The notes under the pieces: generated by a model | Database searches by the model: none | What the model was told of the DNA's origin: nothing | What the model saw: only the letters and a program-made list of their open reading frames with translations | Translations under genes and position numbers: made by a program | Assembly (NCBI RefSeq): GCF_000716335.1 | Contig: NZ_KL591004.1 | Span: 45,910 to 109,909, forward strand | DNA from: Streptomyces sp. NRRL S-118 | GTDB lineage: Bacteria > Actinomycetota > Actinomycetes > Streptomycetales > Streptomycetaceae | Reading direction: 5' to 3' | Length of the DNA stretch: 64,000 nucleotides | Shown: one piece after another, positions 18,927 to 28,458 of the stretch | How positions within the stretch are numbered: the stretch's first letter is position 1 | Layout: every line of letters begins with the position of its first letter

Positions 18927-18999
18927 GCGGACGTAGCTCAGTTGGTAGAGCGCAACCTTGCCAAGGTTGAGGTCGCGAGTTCGAGCCTCGTCGTCCGCT
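18927..18999 (+). tRNA. tRNA-Gly(GCC), copy 2
   Basis: A canonical 73-nt tRNA nearly identical to the copy at 14944: same acceptor, D-loop AGTTGGTA, anticodon loop TTGCCAA, T-loop TTCGAGC. Differences are in the anticodon stem (CAACC/GGTTG), position 9, position 26, the variable loop and the T-loop. It starts 21 nt after the response regulator stop. Confidence 0.97.
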
Positions 19000-19004
19000 C
19001 AGAG

Positions 19005-19036
19005 GAAAGCCCCCGGCCGGTCGGCCGGGGGCTTTC
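19005..19036. terminator. Terminator after tRNA-Gly, bidirectional with purC
   Basis: A perfect 14-bp stem (19005-19018 with 19023-19036) with a 4-nt loop. The arm ends provide short A and T runs on both strands. It lies between the tRNA and the convergent purC stop at 19043. Confidence 0.85.
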
Positions 19037-19042
19037 GCGTCG

Positions 19043-19942
19043 TCACGCCCAGCTCATCCCGGTCAGCCGCTCGTACGCCTCGATGTACTTGGCCCGCGTC
19101 GCCTCCACGACCTCCAGCGGCAGCGCCGGGGGCGGCTGCTCGCCGGCGCGGTCCCAGCCGGAGGCCGGGGACGTCAGCCAGTCCCGCACGTACTGCTTGT
19201 CGTACGACGGCTGGGCGCGGCCCGGCTCCCAGCTGTCGGCGGGCCAGAAGCGCGAGGAGTCCGGGGTCAGCACCTCGTCCGCGAGGACCAGCCCGTCGCC
19301 GCCGTGGCCGAACTCGAACTTGGTGTCGGCGAGGATGATGCCCCGGTCGCGGGCGATGTCGCGGGCGCGGGAGTAGATCGCGAGGGTCGACTGCCGCAGC
19401 TGCGCGGCGGTCTCCGCGCCCACCTGGCGGGCGACCTCCTCGTACGACACGTTCTCGTCGTGCTCGCCGACGGCCGCCTTGGTGGCGGGCGTGAAGATCG
19501 GGGCGGGCAGCTCGGAGCCGTCGGTGAGGCCCTCGGGGAGCGCGAGACCGCAGACGGTACGGCTCTCGTCGTACTCGGCCAGGCCCGAGCCGGTGAGGTA
19601 GCCGCGGGCCACGCACTCGACCGGGATCATGCTCAGCGACCTGCACACCAGCGTGCGGCCGGCCCAGTCGGCCGGGGCGCCGGCGGGCAGGTCGGTGGAG
19701 AGCACGTGGTTCGGGATCAGGTCGGCCAGCTGGTCGAACCACCACAGCGACAGCTGCGTGAGGACCCGGCCCTTGTCCGGAATCTCGGTGGGGAGCACCC
19801 AGTCGTAGGCGGAGATGCGGTCGCTGGCGACCATGACGAGGTCGCCCGCCTCGTTCTGGTACAGGTCGCGCACCTTGCCGGTGTGCAGGTGCACCAGGCC
19901 CGGAACCTCGACTGGCTCGGGCTTTTCGACGAATCCGGACAC
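19043..19942 (-). CDS. purC: SAICAR synthetase
   Basis: A 299-residue phosphoribosylaminoimidazole-succinocarboxamide synthase that joins CAIR and aspartate with ATP (step 7). It has the long form with motifs HTGKVRDLY, VASDRISAYDWVLP, MIPVECVARGYLTGSG, ILADTKFEFG and DEVLTPDSSRFW. GTG at 19942 gives the normal start S-G-F-V-E-K. It is not physically linked to the other pur genes but lies between purSQL and purD. Confidence 0.97.
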   Translation of the reverse strand: MSGFVEKPEPVEVPGLVHLHTGKVRDLYQNEAGDLVMVASDRISAYDWVLPTEIPDKGRVLTQLSLWWFDQLADLIPNHVLSTDLPAGAPADWAGRTLVCRSLSMIPVECVARGYLTGSGLAEYDESRTVCGLALPEGLTDGSELPAPIFTPATKAAVGEHDENVSYEEVARQVGAETAAQLRQSTLAIYSRARDIARDRGIILADTKFEFGHGGDGLVLADEVLTPDSSRFWPADSWEPGRAQPSYDKQYVRDWLTSPASGWDRAGEQPPPALPLEVVEATRAKYIEAYERLTGMSWA

Positions 19943-20109
19943 GGTTCCTCCCCGTGGTTCCGTACAAGGACAGTGCTGATTGTGTCCTATCCCGGGATCC
20001 AGTGTGCGCGCAGGTCAGCGCCTCGGCAGGCGCTGGTACGGCCACCGGGGTGGCGCGGTCGGCCGCCGCCGTCGCGCCGGGCCGCCCCGCGCTGCGCCGG
20101 GCCGGTCCG

Positions 20110-21570
20110 TCAGTCCCGTTTGCAGATGCGGTCCAGGAGGTTCGCCGTCGCCCGCTGGACGCGGAGGTCGATGTGGCCCGGGCGGTCGAGGGCGGGGGAC
20201 CAGGCGAAGGTGCCGGAGGCGAAGACGAGGGCGCCGGAGGCGGCGCGGTAGAGGGAGGTCTCCTGGTGGCGGCGGGCGCCCTCCGCGTCCCGGTAGGGGG
20301 AGTGGGCCAGCAGGATGCGGTGCTGGTGCTGCGGGAGGGCCGTGCGGGGGAAGTAGCGGTCGGCCTCGCCGGCGACCATCCCCGGCAGTTCGTCGCCCTC
20401 GCCGGCACCGGTGGCGTCCCACAGCCAGTGCTCGGCGTTGCGGACGACCATGGGGTGCGGTTCGGGCACATGGCCCGCGTACTGGATGCCGAGCAGCTGC
20501 TGCTCGGCGCGGTCGATCTCGCGCCACAGGGCCGGTTTGCCCGGGCCGCGGCGTTTTCGGCAGGTGAGGAGGCGGTCGGGGACGCCGGAGGGCGAGGGGC
20601 CGAGCTCCACCTGCCAGTACATGGTGTTGGCGGAGAGGAAGACGAGCGAGGTGCCCTGGTCGCGGGCGGCCTCGACGGTGCGGCGCATGGGGACGGACCA
20701 GTACTCGTCGTGCCCGGGGAAGACCAGGCCCCGGTAACGGGTCGGGTCGATGCGTCCGGCGTGCAGGTCGCGGGCGTCGGCGTAGGCGAGGTCGTAGCCG
20801 TACCGCTCGGCCCAGCGGATGAAGTCGTAGGCGTGGCCGACGTGGAGCGGGAGGCCGGCGCCGGCGTACGGGCGGTCGAAGGACACGGTCGTCGCCGCGT
20901 CCTCCTCCCCGAGCAGCCGGCCGTCCTCGTCCCAGGCGTGGTAGAGGCTGGCCCCGGTCCGGCCGTCCTCGGGGTACAGGTTGTACGCCTGCCAGGTGAT
21001 GTCCGGGAGCAGGAGCAGCAGGTCGGCGGGGTGGTGGTCGCGGACCGTGAAGGGGATGTGGGAGCGGTGGCCGTCGAGGGTGGTCAGGACGGCGACGTAC
21101 GCACCGATCGACCAGTACGAGGGCACCTGGAGGCGCCAGGACAGCCACCAGTGGTGGCACGAGACCGTGCGGTCGGCGGTGAGCGGCGGGGGCTGGACGA
21201 TGCCGGACAGGCGCGGGCTGGTGGTGATCTTGGCGGCGCCGTCGCCCGCGTAGTGCCCGATGCGATAGATGTCGACCGAGAACTGCTGGGGCGGGTCCAC
21301 AGTGATGTGGAAGTCGATCGCCTCGCCGGGCGCGACAGCACCGGTGGAGGCGAAGCCCTTGATCTGGCGGCGCACGTCGTCGGCGGAGCGCGGCCCGCCG
21401 TGGCCGCCGCGCGCGAGTTCGGGGTCGGCGTACCAGGGGACGACCTGGCCCGTGTCGCCGAAGTACTGCTCGCTGCCGCGCAGCCAGGGCAGCGGCCCCT
21501 GACCGAACGGGTCGGTCACGGCGTGGGCGAGCGCTCCCGATTCCCACCGCCGAATCTGTTCCGCCCCCAT
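20110..21570 (-). CDS. N,N-dimethylformamidase beta-subunit-like protein
   Basis: A 486-residue protein. From about residue 80 it resembles the large DMFase-beta C-terminal domain: VDIYRIGHYAGDGA, YWSIGAYVAVLTTLDG, LLPDITWQAYN, VSFDRPYAGAG, YDFIRWAERYGYDLAYADARDLH, LVFPGHDEYWS and LVFLSANTMYWQ. These Trp/Tyr/His-rich motifs are well preserved. No signal peptide is visible, so it is probably cytoplasmic. The real substrate is unknown, and family membership does not prove dimethylformamide hydrolysis. ATG at 21570 follows GGGAGGGG. Monocistronic. Confidence 0.82.
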   Translation of the reverse strand: MGAEQIRRWESGALAHAVTDPFGQGPLPWLRGSEQYFGDTGQVVPWYADPELARGGHGGPRSADDVRRQIKGFASTGAVAPGEAIDFHITVDPPQQFSVDIYRIGHYAGDGAAKITTSPRLSGIVQPPPLTADRTVSCHHWWLSWRLQVPSYWSIGAYVAVLTTLDGHRSHIPFTVRDHHPADLLLLLPDITWQAYNLYPEDGRTGASLYHAWDEDGRLLGEEDAATTVSFDRPYAGAGLPLHVGHAYDFIRWAERYGYDLAYADARDLHAGRIDPTRYRGLVFPGHDEYWSVPMRRTVEAARDQGTSLVFLSANTMYWQVELGPSPSGVPDRLLTCRKRRGPGKPALWREIDRAEQQLLGIQYAGHVPEPHPMVVRNAEHWLWDATGAGEGDELPGMVAGEADRYFPRTALPQHQHRILLAHSPYRDAEGARRHQETSLYRAASGALVFASGTFAWSPALDRPGHIDLRVQRATANLLDRICKRD

Positions 21571-21726
21571 GCTGCGCCCCTCCCTCGATGCCCCCGTGAT
21601 GTGTTCAGTGCCGTTCCCCAGCACATCACATACCGCACGCACTCCGTCACCGTTCGTCGTTATTTGGCGGGAACGGAATGCGATATTCCAGTCGTATCGA
21701 CTGCGGGCGGGTGCCCGTGGGCGCCG

Positions 21727-23904
21727 TCAGCGCAGGCGGACCGGCTTTTCGGGCCGTACGCCGACGGCGGCGAGCCAGTCGCGCAGCGGCCGGGGATCGG
21801 CGTCCTCGATGAGGGTGAGGACCGGACCGGCGAGGTCCGCACGCCGCTTGCCGTCCACCAGCAGGGCGGGACCGTCGAGCCAGTCCAGCCCGGGCGCGGC
21901 TCCGGCGGTGTCGACGGCGGCGCAGCAGACCATGGCCGTGACATGGTCCACGAGCAGGTCGCGCCCGGTGCGGGGCGGCTGCAGCGGGAGCAGAGGCAGG
22001 GGGTCCCCGCCGCCGGCCCAGCCGAGCGCGATCTCGGCGGGGTGCCCGGCCGCGGGCACCGCGGCCACCGCGGACACGGCCGGCACTCCGGGTCCGGAGG
22101 CGTCAGCGGGCGTGGGTGCGGATGCCGAGGCGGATGTCCGCGCCGGTGCGCGCTCCGGTGCGGGTGCCGGCGCCTGGGCGGGTGCCGCGTCGGGGCCCGG
22201 TCGGGGTCCGCTGCCGGTCCCGGGGATGGGCGCCTCGTCCACGGGGCCGTGAGGTGCCGCTCCGGGCCCGGAGCCGGGCGTCGGCGGGCCGGGGGGCGCA
22301 GCACCGGCGGGCGTCGGGCGAGGGGCCGCGGCCGGCTCCGCGTCCGGCGCGGTGGCCGCGGTCGGCGTGCCGTGAGCACCCGCCGGGTCGGCGCCGGGCG
22401 GGGCGGACGTCTGCGGTGCCGGGTCGGCGTGCGGGGTGCGCGGGGCGGCCGGAGCCGAGTCGGCACGGGTACCTGCGGCCGCGGCGGCCGGTGCAGGGTC
22501 CGGGGACGCCGTTCCGGGTGTCCGGCGGGCGCCGGAGGCCGGAGGAGCCTGCGCCTCAGGGGGCTGCGGCGAGAGGGGGCCAGGGGCGAGATCCGGCCAT
22601 GGCACCGTGCGGGGCGGTGCCTCCTCCTCGGCGGCGAGGGTCGCGGTGATCGCCGCCGCGAGCGGGTCGGCCGTCTCCGGGGTGGTCAGGTGGTCGAGGA
22701 CCCGGGACAGCGTGGGTTCGGCGGCGCCGCTGCGGACGCCCAGGCGGTCGAGGGCCCGGTGGAGGCGGGCGGCCTCCGTGCGCCATTTTCGGTCGACGAC
22801 CTCGTCCGGGTACTGCTGCCAGTCCACCGGAGCCCAGTCGGGGCCCACCTCGGGCGGTCCGCCGTGGAAGAGGCGGGCGGCCAGCAGCGAGGCGGCCTCG
22901 TCGACCAGCCCCGGCTCCTCCAGCAGGTCGCACGCCGGCCGCTCGCCCAGCCGGGACGCGAAGCCCTCGGCGAGCCGGTCGCGCCGCGACAGCTCCGTCA
23001 GCGCGGAGACCACGCCCGCGTCCAGCCGGCAGGGCCACCGGCCCATCCGCCAGGCGGGCAGCGCCACCCGGGTCAGCAACCGGTCCCAGCCCGCGTACGC
23101 GAGCCCGACCTGCTCCTGCGCGACGATCCGCAGCCCGTAGTCCACAGCCTGTGCACGCTCGGAGGCGGCCGACGCGACGCCCCGCTCCATCTCCCCGACG
23201 TGCACCTGGCAGCCCCGCAGCAGCAGCCGTGCGGCCGCCGCCACGCCTCGCGCCCCCAGGCGCCGTACCGGATCGAGCCCCGGCCGGCCCGCCACCGCGA
23301 CCGCGGCGTCCAGGCCCCGTACGAAGCGGCGCGCGGCGGCTATGTCCGGGTGCGCCGACGGTCCCGTGCCGGCGACGACCGGCGCCAGCACCGCGCGCAG
23401 CTCGCCCACGCGCATCCACCACAGGAAGGGCGAACCGATGACGAGCACGGGTGCCGCGTCGTGGCGGTGGGCGCCGGGTATGCGGTGCGCCCGGTGCGTA
23501 CGGTCCTCCAGCCAGCTGTCGCAGTCGGGGGTCAGCGCTATCGCGGACGGCACCGGCACGTCCAGCCGTACCGCCAGGTCCTCGACCAGCCGGTACAGGT
23601 CCGGCGCCGACTCCTCGGCGATCTCCACCGTGGGGCTCAGCGCGGGACGCGCCCGGGCGATCACCGTCGCGACGGCGGCCGCGGCGAGGAGGGCCGGCAC
23701 GGCGACGCAGGTCACCAGCCAGCGGGCGGCGTCCCAGCCGCCCCCGCGCAGGTGCCCGGTGGCCGGGCCCGCCCAGAGCACGACGGCGACAGCGGCCGGC
23801 AGCAGCGCGACGGCCACGGCCCTGCCGCGGACGCGCAGCACCGCGAGCGCACGGGCACGTGCGGCCCGCGCACCCCGCTCCTCACCCATTCCGGCATCGG
23901 ACAT
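21727..23904 (-). CDS. Membrane protein with degenerate M48-like domain and long low-complexity linker
   Basis: A 725-residue protein. Two hydrophobic segments (about 27-47 and 63-83) precede a domain resembling M48 peptidases: LYRLVEDLAVRLDVPVPSAI, then VLVIGSPFLWWMRVGELRAVLAPVVAG. Where active M48 enzymes have HExxH this has APVVAG, so zinc catalysis is unlikely. A helical region to about residue 440 follows, then about 190 residues of Pro/Ala/Gly/Thr-rich linker (about 445-640), then a compact C-terminal region (TGRDLLVDHVTAMVCCAAVD). ATG at 23904; AGGAGG lies further upstream than ideal. Its stop faces the purine cluster side; purD is 228 nt upstream. Confidence 0.72.
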   Translation of the reverse strand: MSDAGMGEERGARAARARALAVLRVRGRAVAVALLPAAVAVVLWAGPATGHLRGGGWDAARWLVTCVAVPALLAAAAVATVIARARPALSPTVEIAEESAPDLYRLVEDLAVRLDVPVPSAIALTPDCDSWLEDRTHRAHRIPGAHRHDAAPVLVIGSPFLWWMRVGELRAVLAPVVAGTGPSAHPDIAAARRFVRGLDAAVAVAGRPGLDPVRRLGARGVAAAARLLLRGCQVHVGEMERGVASAASERAQAVDYGLRIVAQEQVGLAYAGWDRLLTRVALPAWRMGRWPCRLDAGVVSALTELSRRDRLAEGFASRLGERPACDLLEEPGLVDEAASLLAARLFHGGPPEVGPDWAPVDWQQYPDEVVDRKWRTEAARLHRALDRLGVRSGAAEPTLSRVLDHLTTPETADPLAAAITATLAAEEEAPPRTVPWPDLAPGPLSPQPPEAQAPPASGARRTPGTASPDPAPAAAAAGTRADSAPAAPRTPHADPAPQTSAPPGADPAGAHGTPTAATAPDAEPAAAPRPTPAGAAPPGPPTPGSGPGAAPHGPVDEAPIPGTGSGPRPGPDAAPAQAPAPAPERAPARTSASASAPTPADASGPGVPAVSAVAAVPAAGHPAEIALGWAGGGDPLPLLPLQPPRTGRDLLVDHVTAMVCCAAVDTAGAAPGLDWLDGPALLVDGKRRADLAGPVLTLIEDADPRPLRDWLAAVGVRPEKPVRLR

Positions 23905-24132
23905 GGCCGTACGTCACCCCCTCCTGCCCTGCGGCGGACTGCCCTGCGGTGGCGTTGCTCACTCCCCCACTGTGGCACCCGCCACTGACACCGCAATGCC
24001 GGTGGGCCAAGTGCCGGAACGCCTGCGCGGCACCCTAGTTGGGGCGTCGGCAGGCGTCATCCGGATGGCCCAGCCGTCACTCGATGGAATGGCTTTGGGT
24101 AAAGGTGAAGACGGTTCAGGGCTTCGCGGGTT

Positions 24133-25395
<1,263 letters not shown>

Positions 25396-25456
25396 GCCAG
25401 CCAGGGTAGCCCGCGGGGAGGGGTGCCCCTTGTGCGGGATGCCGAGGACGCCCCTC

Positions 25457-27763
25457 CTACTCGTTCGTATATTCCTCCACCACGGTCGCCCCGAGCTCGC
25501 GGACGATCAGGTCGTGACCGGAGAGCGCCGAGTCGACGAGGTCGGGGTCGTCGTCCTCCGGCATGTCGTCCTCGGGCGCCACCGGCTGCGGGGCTGCGGG
25601 GGCGGACCGCCGGGGCTCGGCAGGCGCCGACGGCCCCGCGGCCGACGGCGGCATGCCACCCGGCCCCTGGCCCCCCGCGGCCTGCGGTGCCTGCTGCACG
25701 GGGCGGGGAGCGGCCTGCGGCGCGGGCTGCTGGGCCGGGCGGCCGCCGTAGCCGCCGCCGTAGCCGCCGCCGGAGGGCGCCGGGGGCGCGGAGCCGCCCG
25801 ACGGGTCGATGATCGCCTCGATCTTCCAGTGGACGTTGAACTGCTCGGCGAGCGCCTGCTTGAGCACTTCCTCGCTGCCGCTGCTCGCGAAGTTGTCGCG
25901 CGCTCCGGCGTTGAGGAAGCCGAGCTGGAGGGTGGCACCGTCGAACCCCGCCACCTGCGCGTTCTGGCTCAGCAGGATCCAGGTGAAGCGGCGGCGGTTC
26001 TTGACCGCCTCCAGGATGTCGGGCCACATGGTGCGCACCTGGCCCGCGCCCTGGGCCATGCCGGGTGCGGGCGCGGCTGCCTGAGGGACGGCCGCCGGCG
26101 GGGCCTGGGGCGCCGACGCCGCACCGGACGCGGCCGCGGGCGCCGGACCGGATCCGGGCGCCTGGGCGGTGGGCCAGCCACCGGGGCGGCGGGCCTCGCC
26201 CTGGGAGCCCGGCGCGGACGCGGTGGGCCACGCGCCGGGCCGGCTGCCGATCTCCTGGGAGCCGGGCGCCGTGGCGGTGGGCCACGCCCCCGGTCGCGCC
26301 TCCCCCGTGGCGGCGGGCGCGGGTGCGGAGGAGGGCGCCGCGGGCGGGGTGGCCGGGGCATGCGGAGGGGCCGCGGCAGGAGCGGGCGGCGCGGCGGGCA
26401 CGGGCGGCTGCGGGGCGGCGGGAGCGGTGGCGGGCTCCTCGGCGCCCGTGCCCCGTACCGCCGCGCGGGCGGCGGCGGGCCCGCCTCCCGAGGGCACCGG
26501 TGCGGCGTGGGCCGCGGGCGGCATCTGCGCGTGGGCCTCGGGCCCGGGCACGTACCCCATGGCGGGCCCCGGGCCGGTCGCCTGGAAGGAGGCGCCCTGC
26601 ACGACCGAGCCCCGCTCCAGTCGGTCGAGGCGCGCCATCATCGAGCGCTCGTCGGCGAACGCGGCCGGCAGCAGCACGCGCGCGCAGATCAGCTCGAGCT
26701 GGAGCCGCGGCGACGTCGCCCCGCGCATCTCGGTCAGGCCGGTGTTCACGATGTCCGCGGCGCGGCTGAGCTCGGCGGCCCCGAACACGGACGCCTGCGC
26801 CTGCATGCGCTCGACCACATCGGCGGGCCCGTCGATGAGCCCCTTCTCGGCGGCGTCCCGAACGGCGGCCAGGATCACCAGGTCGCGCAGCCGCTCGAGG
26901 AGGTCGGCGACGAAACGTCTGGGGTCGTTGCCGCCCTCGACGACCCGGTCCACGACCTCGAACGCCGCCGCGCCGTCGCCGGAGGCGAAGGCGTCCACGA
27001 CCGCGTCCAGGAGGGAGCCGTCCGTGTACCCGAGGAGGGCCGTGGCCATGGCATATGTCACACCCTCCTCGGTCGCGCCGGCGAGGAGCTGGTCCATGAC
27101 GGACATCGAGTCACGCACCGACCCGGCCCCCGCGCGCACGACGAGCGGCAGCACGCCGTCCGCGACGGGGATCCTCTCCCGCTCGCACACCTCGGCCAGG
27201 TAGTCCCTCAGGGTCCCGGGCGGCACCAGCCGGAAGGGGTAGTGGTGCGTCCGGGAGCGGATCGTCCCGATGACCTTCTCGGGCTCGGTCGTCGCGAAGA
27301 TGAACTTGAGGTGCTCCGGCGGCTCCTCGACCACCTTCAGCAGGGCGTTGAAGCCCGCCGAGGTGACCATGTGCGCCTCATCGATGATGTAGATCTTGTA
27401 CCGGCTGCTCGCCGGGCCGAAGAACGCCTTTTCGCGCAGGTCACGGGCATCGTCCACGCCACCGTGCGAGGCGGCGTCGATCTCGATGACGTCGATCGAG
27501 CCCGGTCCGTTCCGCGCGAGGTCGCGACAGGACTGGCACTCCCCGCAGGGCGTGGGCGTGGGGCCCTGCTCGCAGTTCAGGCAGCGGGCGAGGATGCGCG
27601 CACTGGTCGTCTTCCCGCAGCCCCGCGGCCCGCTGAACAGGTACGCGTGGTTGACGCGGTTGTTCCGCAGGGCCTGCTGCAGCGGGTCGGTGACATGCTC
27701 CTGCCCGATGACCTCGGCGAAGGACTCGGGACGATAGCGGCGGTACAGCGCAAGGGACGACAC
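25457..27763 (-). CDS. dnaX: DNA polymerase III subunits gamma/tau
   Basis: A 768-residue clamp-loader ATPase. The AAA+ core has Walker A GPRGCGKTT (about 45-53), zinc-site cysteines near 64, 73, 76 and 79, Walker B IIDEAH (about 127-132), the SRC-like TIRSRTHHYPFRL region, and the gamma-delta domain III up to about 390. A very Pro/Ala/Gly-rich segment (about 400-590) precedes a tau-like C-terminal domain and an acidic tail. GTG at 27763 gives the family start S-S-L-A-L-Y-R-R-Y-R-P. The SRP RNA lies immediately upstream on the same strand. Confidence 0.97.
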   Translation of the reverse strand: MSSLALYRRYRPESFAEVIGQEHVTDPLQQALRNNRVNHAYLFSGPRGCGKTTSARILARCLNCEQGPTPTPCGECQSCRDLARNGPGSIDVIEIDAASHGGVDDARDLREKAFFGPASSRYKIYIIDEAHMVTSAGFNALLKVVEEPPEHLKFIFATTEPEKVIGTIRSRTHHYPFRLVPPGTLRDYLAEVCERERIPVADGVLPLVVRAGAGSVRDSMSVMDQLLAGATEEGVTYAMATALLGYTDGSLLDAVVDAFASGDGAAAFEVVDRVVEGGNDPRRFVADLLERLRDLVILAAVRDAAEKGLIDGPADVVERMQAQASVFGAAELSRAADIVNTGLTEMRGATSPRLQLELICARVLLPAAFADERSMMARLDRLERGSVVQGASFQATGPGPAMGYVPGPEAHAQMPPAAHAAPVPSGGGPAAARAAVRGTGAEEPATAPAAPQPPVPAAPPAPAAAPPHAPATPPAAPSSAPAPAATGEARPGAWPTATAPGSQEIGSRPGAWPTASAPGSQGEARRPGGWPTAQAPGSGPAPAAASGAASAPQAPPAAVPQAAAPAPGMAQGAGQVRTMWPDILEAVKNRRRFTWILLSQNAQVAGFDGATLQLGFLNAGARDNFASSGSEEVLKQALAEQFNVHWKIEAIIDPSGGSAPPAPSGGGYGGGYGGRPAQQPAPQAAPRPVQQAPQAAGGQGPGGMPPSAAGPSAPAEPRRSAPAAPQPVAPEDDMPEDDDPDLVDSALSGHDLIVRELGATVVEEYTNE

Positions 27764-27833
27764 CCTTACGACGATATCGGGCCCCGCCGACAACCGGCCC
27801 GGCCTGCGAAGGCCCGGGCCCGGAACGCAAGCG

Positions 27834-27918
27834 CCCCCCACGCACCCGCCAGAGCCGACCTACCCTTGCTGCCTTCCGGCCCTGGGGGAGTTCAGTCAGA
27901 TAGCGCCACGTGAGGGGC
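27834..27918 (-). ncRNA. ffs: Signal recognition particle RNA (small, 4.5S type)
   Basis: Minus-strand sequence with the conserved SRP apical region CCGGAAGGCAGCAAGGG between complementary arms. The 5' end CCCCTCACG pairs with the 3' end CGTGGGGG, giving one long hairpin of about 85 nt, the small bacterial form. It would form the SRP with Ffh for co-translational targeting. Ends are approximate to within several nt. It sits between dnaX and tRNA-Ser(GGA). Confidence 0.9.
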
Positions 27919-28019
27919 TTCAGACAGCCTACCCGATTCCAGGGGCCGGTGGTCCACCCCCGGAGGCCCTCCGGAAGAGGGTTCGCGAGCACTCCTCAAC
28001 GTCTTGTATTGTTTGCGGC

Positions 28020-28107
28020 GGAGGATTCGCCTAGAGGCCTAGGGCGCACGCTTGGAAAGCGTGTTGGGGGCAACCCCTCACGAGTTCGAATCTCGTATCC
28101 TCCGCCA
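28020..28107 (+). tRNA. tRNA-Ser(GGA)
   Basis: A class-II tRNA of 88 nt with a long variable arm: GGAGGAT/ATCCTCC acceptor, anticodon loop with GGA, T-loop TTCGAAT, discriminator G. Unlike the other tRNAs here, CCA is encoded (28105-28107). Confidence 0.96.
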
Positions 28108-28126
28108 GTGCCTCACCGGGCACGAT

Positions 28127-28164
28127 GTCGAAGGGCCCCACCGTTCGCGGTGGGGCCCTTCGAC
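28127..28164 (+). terminator. Terminator after tRNA-Ser(GGA)
   Basis: A perfect 17-bp stem (28127-28143 with 28148-28164) with loop TTCG, 19 nt after the tRNA. From here to 28458 (294 nt) I see no gene. Confidence 0.88.
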
Positions 28165-28458
28165 GTTCCTCGGATCTCGTCGTCCTTGTCCTCACGCTCT
28201 CCCGCGTCCGCGGAGTCACGCCGGTGCAGGCCGGGCCGCGCGCACGAGGTCAGGACCGCCTCCCCGCGCGAGCAAGGCCTGGTTGCCCTGATCGCCCGGC
28301 ACCCGCCCGGCGCCGGACCCCGACAGCGGGTCCGTACGTCCGGCGGCGTGCGCGGGTACGTGCCGCACATGACAGCGGCGGGGAGCCGGGTGGTCCCGGC
28401 CCCCCGCCGGGGGTCATCGCGTCGCGGCGGCGCCGGGCCGCTCGCGGCCGGCGGCGGC

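Noticed and set aside
19954..23988. 1344-codon plus-strand frame over the DMFase-like and M48-like genes
   Set aside because: Both minus-strand genes have recognisable protein domains and good starts; the plus frame is Gly/Arg/Val repeats from GC bias.
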